Assembly (NCBI GenBank): GCA_026126105.1
Contig: JAHCJV010000017.1
Span: 1 to 64,000, forward strand
Direction: 5' to 3'
DNA from: Enhydrobacter sp.
GTDB taxonomy: Bacteria; Pseudomonadota; Alphaproteobacteria; Reyranellales; Reyranellaceae
Length of the DNA: 64,000 nucleotides
Below the pieces are notes generated by a model. The model did no database searches, was not told the DNA's origin, and saw nothing but the letters and a program-made list of their open reading frames with translations. Positions within the stretch are counted from its first letter, which is position 1. Every line of letters starts with the position of its first letter. Both the position numbers and the translations under genes were made by a program. This document shows positions 62,777 through 64,000 of this stretch, in pieces.

Positions 62777-64000
62777 GCGCTTTCTGACCCTGTGCGTCAA
62801 CGGACGGCTCTACGCGCTCAGCGCTGGGGAGGTCGCCGAGGTCATCCGCCTGCCGCCCGTCGCCCGCGTACCGCAGGCGCCCAAAGGATTGCTGGGCTTG
62901 GCGAACCTGCGCGGCGCCGTTCTGCCGGTTGCAAGTCTGCGCGGTCTGCTTGGACTAGCGGAAAGTGCCGACGCGGGTCCGGGTACCGCGTCACGGGCAG
63001 TCGTACTCGACGGCACTGCTCCCGTCGCGCTGGCGGTCGATGCCGTCGGCGTCCTGGTCAGCGTCGAGCCTGATCAGGTCGAAAGGCGCCAGTCCGAACT
63101 TGCTGCAAAGCCGGGCGAGCTGTTGAAAGGTGCTTTCGCAACGACTGCCGCTTCCGGAGGGAAGGGGGCGGTGGCCAACATCCTCGACATCGGCGCACTG
63201 ATTGCGAAGGCATTCGTGCAGCAGGATCGTGTCCGTCTGCGCCAGTCCCTCGCCGATTCCACCAGCCGCGAGGAGACCGCAGAGGGGCCCGATGAGCGGC
63301 AGCGCCTGGTGAGCTTCGAAATTGCGGGCCAAGAGTACGCATTTCCACTCGAGTCGGTGCTCGAGGTGGTCGACGCGTCCGACAGGCTGGCGGCACTGCC
63401 TGCGACGGAAGAGCTCGTGCTCGGCGTGACGCCGTTTCGCGACACGCTGCTGCCGCTCTTGTCGCTGCGAGGGCTCCTCGGCTTCGCGCAGGGCGCGCGC
63501 ACCGGGCGTGAAAAGGTGGTCGTGGCCCGGGTGGGCGGCGCGCTCGTTGGATTGCTGGCCGATCGCATGCGTACGATCTTCCTGGCCGATCCGTGGCTGA
63601 TCGAGAAGATTCCGCCAGTTCTTGCCGCTCGTGCCGGCGGTGAATCCAAGATTGCCGCGATCTACCGCGGCGACGGCGGGCGCAGGCTGGTTTCCCTCCT
63701 GGCCCCGGCGCAGCTGTTCCGGGAGGACGTCATGCAGCGGTTGAATGGCGGCGATGGTGCCGCGCAGGAGGCCGAGAAGGCCACCGATCGTGCGGCGGGT
63801 GAGGAGCGGCAGTTCGTCGTCTTCCGCCTCGGCGACGACGAGTTCGGCCTCCCCATCGAGGCCGTCAACGAGATTGCGCTCGTGCCCGATCAGATCGCCC
63901 GCCTGCCCAAAGCACCGAAATTCCTGGAAGGCGTTATCAACCTGCGCGGAGACGTGCTGCCAGTCGTGGATCAGCGACGTCGCTTCGATATGCCGCCGCT
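62769..64000 (+). CDS. Multi-CheW-domain chemotaxis coupling protein (3' end cut by window)
   Basis: At least three CheW domains are visible in the 410 residues available: about 5-65 (ending [11 protein letters not shown]), 178-240 (ending [14 protein letters not shown]) and 345-410 (ending [10 protein letters not shown]). CheW links receptors to the CheA kinase. Having several in one chain suggests cross-linking of receptors. It starts inside the receptor's end (ATG at 62769). The window ends within it, so the total length is unknown and a CheA-like C-terminus cannot be excluded. Confidence 0.87.
   Translation, partial: MAERFLTLCVNGRLYALSAGEVAEVIRLPPVARVPQAPKGLLGLANLRGAVLPVASLRGLLGLAESADAGPGTASRAVVLDGTAPVALAVDAVGVLVSVEPDQVERRQSELAAKPGELLKGAFATTAASGGKGAVANILDIGALIAKAFVQQDRVRLRQSLADSTSREETAEGPDERQRLVSFEIAGQEYAFPLESVLEVVDASDRLAALPATEELVLGVTPFRDTLLPLLSLRGLLGFAQGARTGREKVVVARVGGALVGLLADRMRTIFLADPWLIEKIPPVLAARAGGESKIAAIYRGDGGRRLVSLLAPAQLFREDVMQRLNGGDGAAQEAEKATDRAAGEERQFVVFRLGDDEFGLPIEAVNEIALVPDQIARLPKAPKFLEGVINLRGDVLPVVDQRRRFDMPP

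Noticed and set aside
1..64000. rRNA, tRNA, CRISPR arrays, insertion sequences or prophage genes.
   Set aside because: I saw no cloverleaf-like sequence, regularly spaced repeats, transposase motifs or phage structural proteins on either strand.

Overview
The window is dense, GC-rich chromosomal DNA from a Gram-negative bacterium, almost certainly an alphaproteobacterium. The evidence is a short DnaA-like HdaA with a clamp-binding motif, an aa3-type cytochrome oxidase subunit IV, the surA-pdxA-rsmA run, yicC-gmk, the purM/purN/DUF2066/AI-2E/hdaA neighbourhood, and a mix of Bug-type binding protein, phytanoyl-CoA dioxygenase-like and acyl-CoA dehydrogenase genes. A Rhodospirillales or Hyphomicrobiales soil or water organism fits, but genus cannot be fixed from sequence alone. 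I saw no rRNA, tRNA, CRISPR array, transposase or phage gene.

Layout. 1-9.7 kb: catabolic and regulatory genes (flavin monooxygenase fragment, XRE-cupin regulator, SGNH-like and VWA-like proteins, an SDR), then housekeeping genes: yicC-gmk on the plus strand and surA-pdxA-rsmA-plsC on the minus strand. 9.7-32 kb: a large surface-polysaccharide locus. 32-37 kb: an F420-type LLM oxidoreductase, a nucleotide-sugar dehydrogenase, pepA and holC. 37-50 kb: accessory metabolism (FkbM and cyclase-family pair, calcium-repeat protein, Bug/PhyH/ACAD operon, MFS), ABC-F and ndk, then an EthD-hydrolase operon facing a three-domain regulator. 50-56 kb: purN-purM, DUF2066-AI2E-hdaA-DUF2147, SDR. 56-64 kb: sixA, ppk1-ppx, then a soluble chemoreceptor followed by a multi-CheW protein cut by the window end.

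The polysaccharide locus is the most interesting part. It combines a GDP-mannose 4,6-dehydratase, a GDP-fucose-synthase-like SDR, a DegT-fold protein whose PLP lysine position is histidine (as in ColD and RfbH-type 3-dehydratases), a two-subunit thiamine-diphosphate E1 enzyme with no E2/E3 partner, a heptose-kinase-like GHMP kinase, and a fused heptose-phosphate guanylyltransferase/phosphatase. Together these suggest a GDP-linked 3,6-dideoxy sugar or modified heptose, possibly carrying a carbon branch added by the thiamine enzyme. The locus also has two SDRs lacking the catalytic tyrosine, a radical SAM protein, an FkbM methyltransferase, a three-member family of unusual glycosyltransferase-like proteins (one decayed), and an ABC-2 exporter pair to move the product out.

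Other points: a winged-helix/hydrolase/dead-cyclase fusion regulator, a chemoreceptor with two signalling tips, a promoter-like site with an embedded dyad ahead of ppk1, and a structured intergenic element near 39.4 kb.
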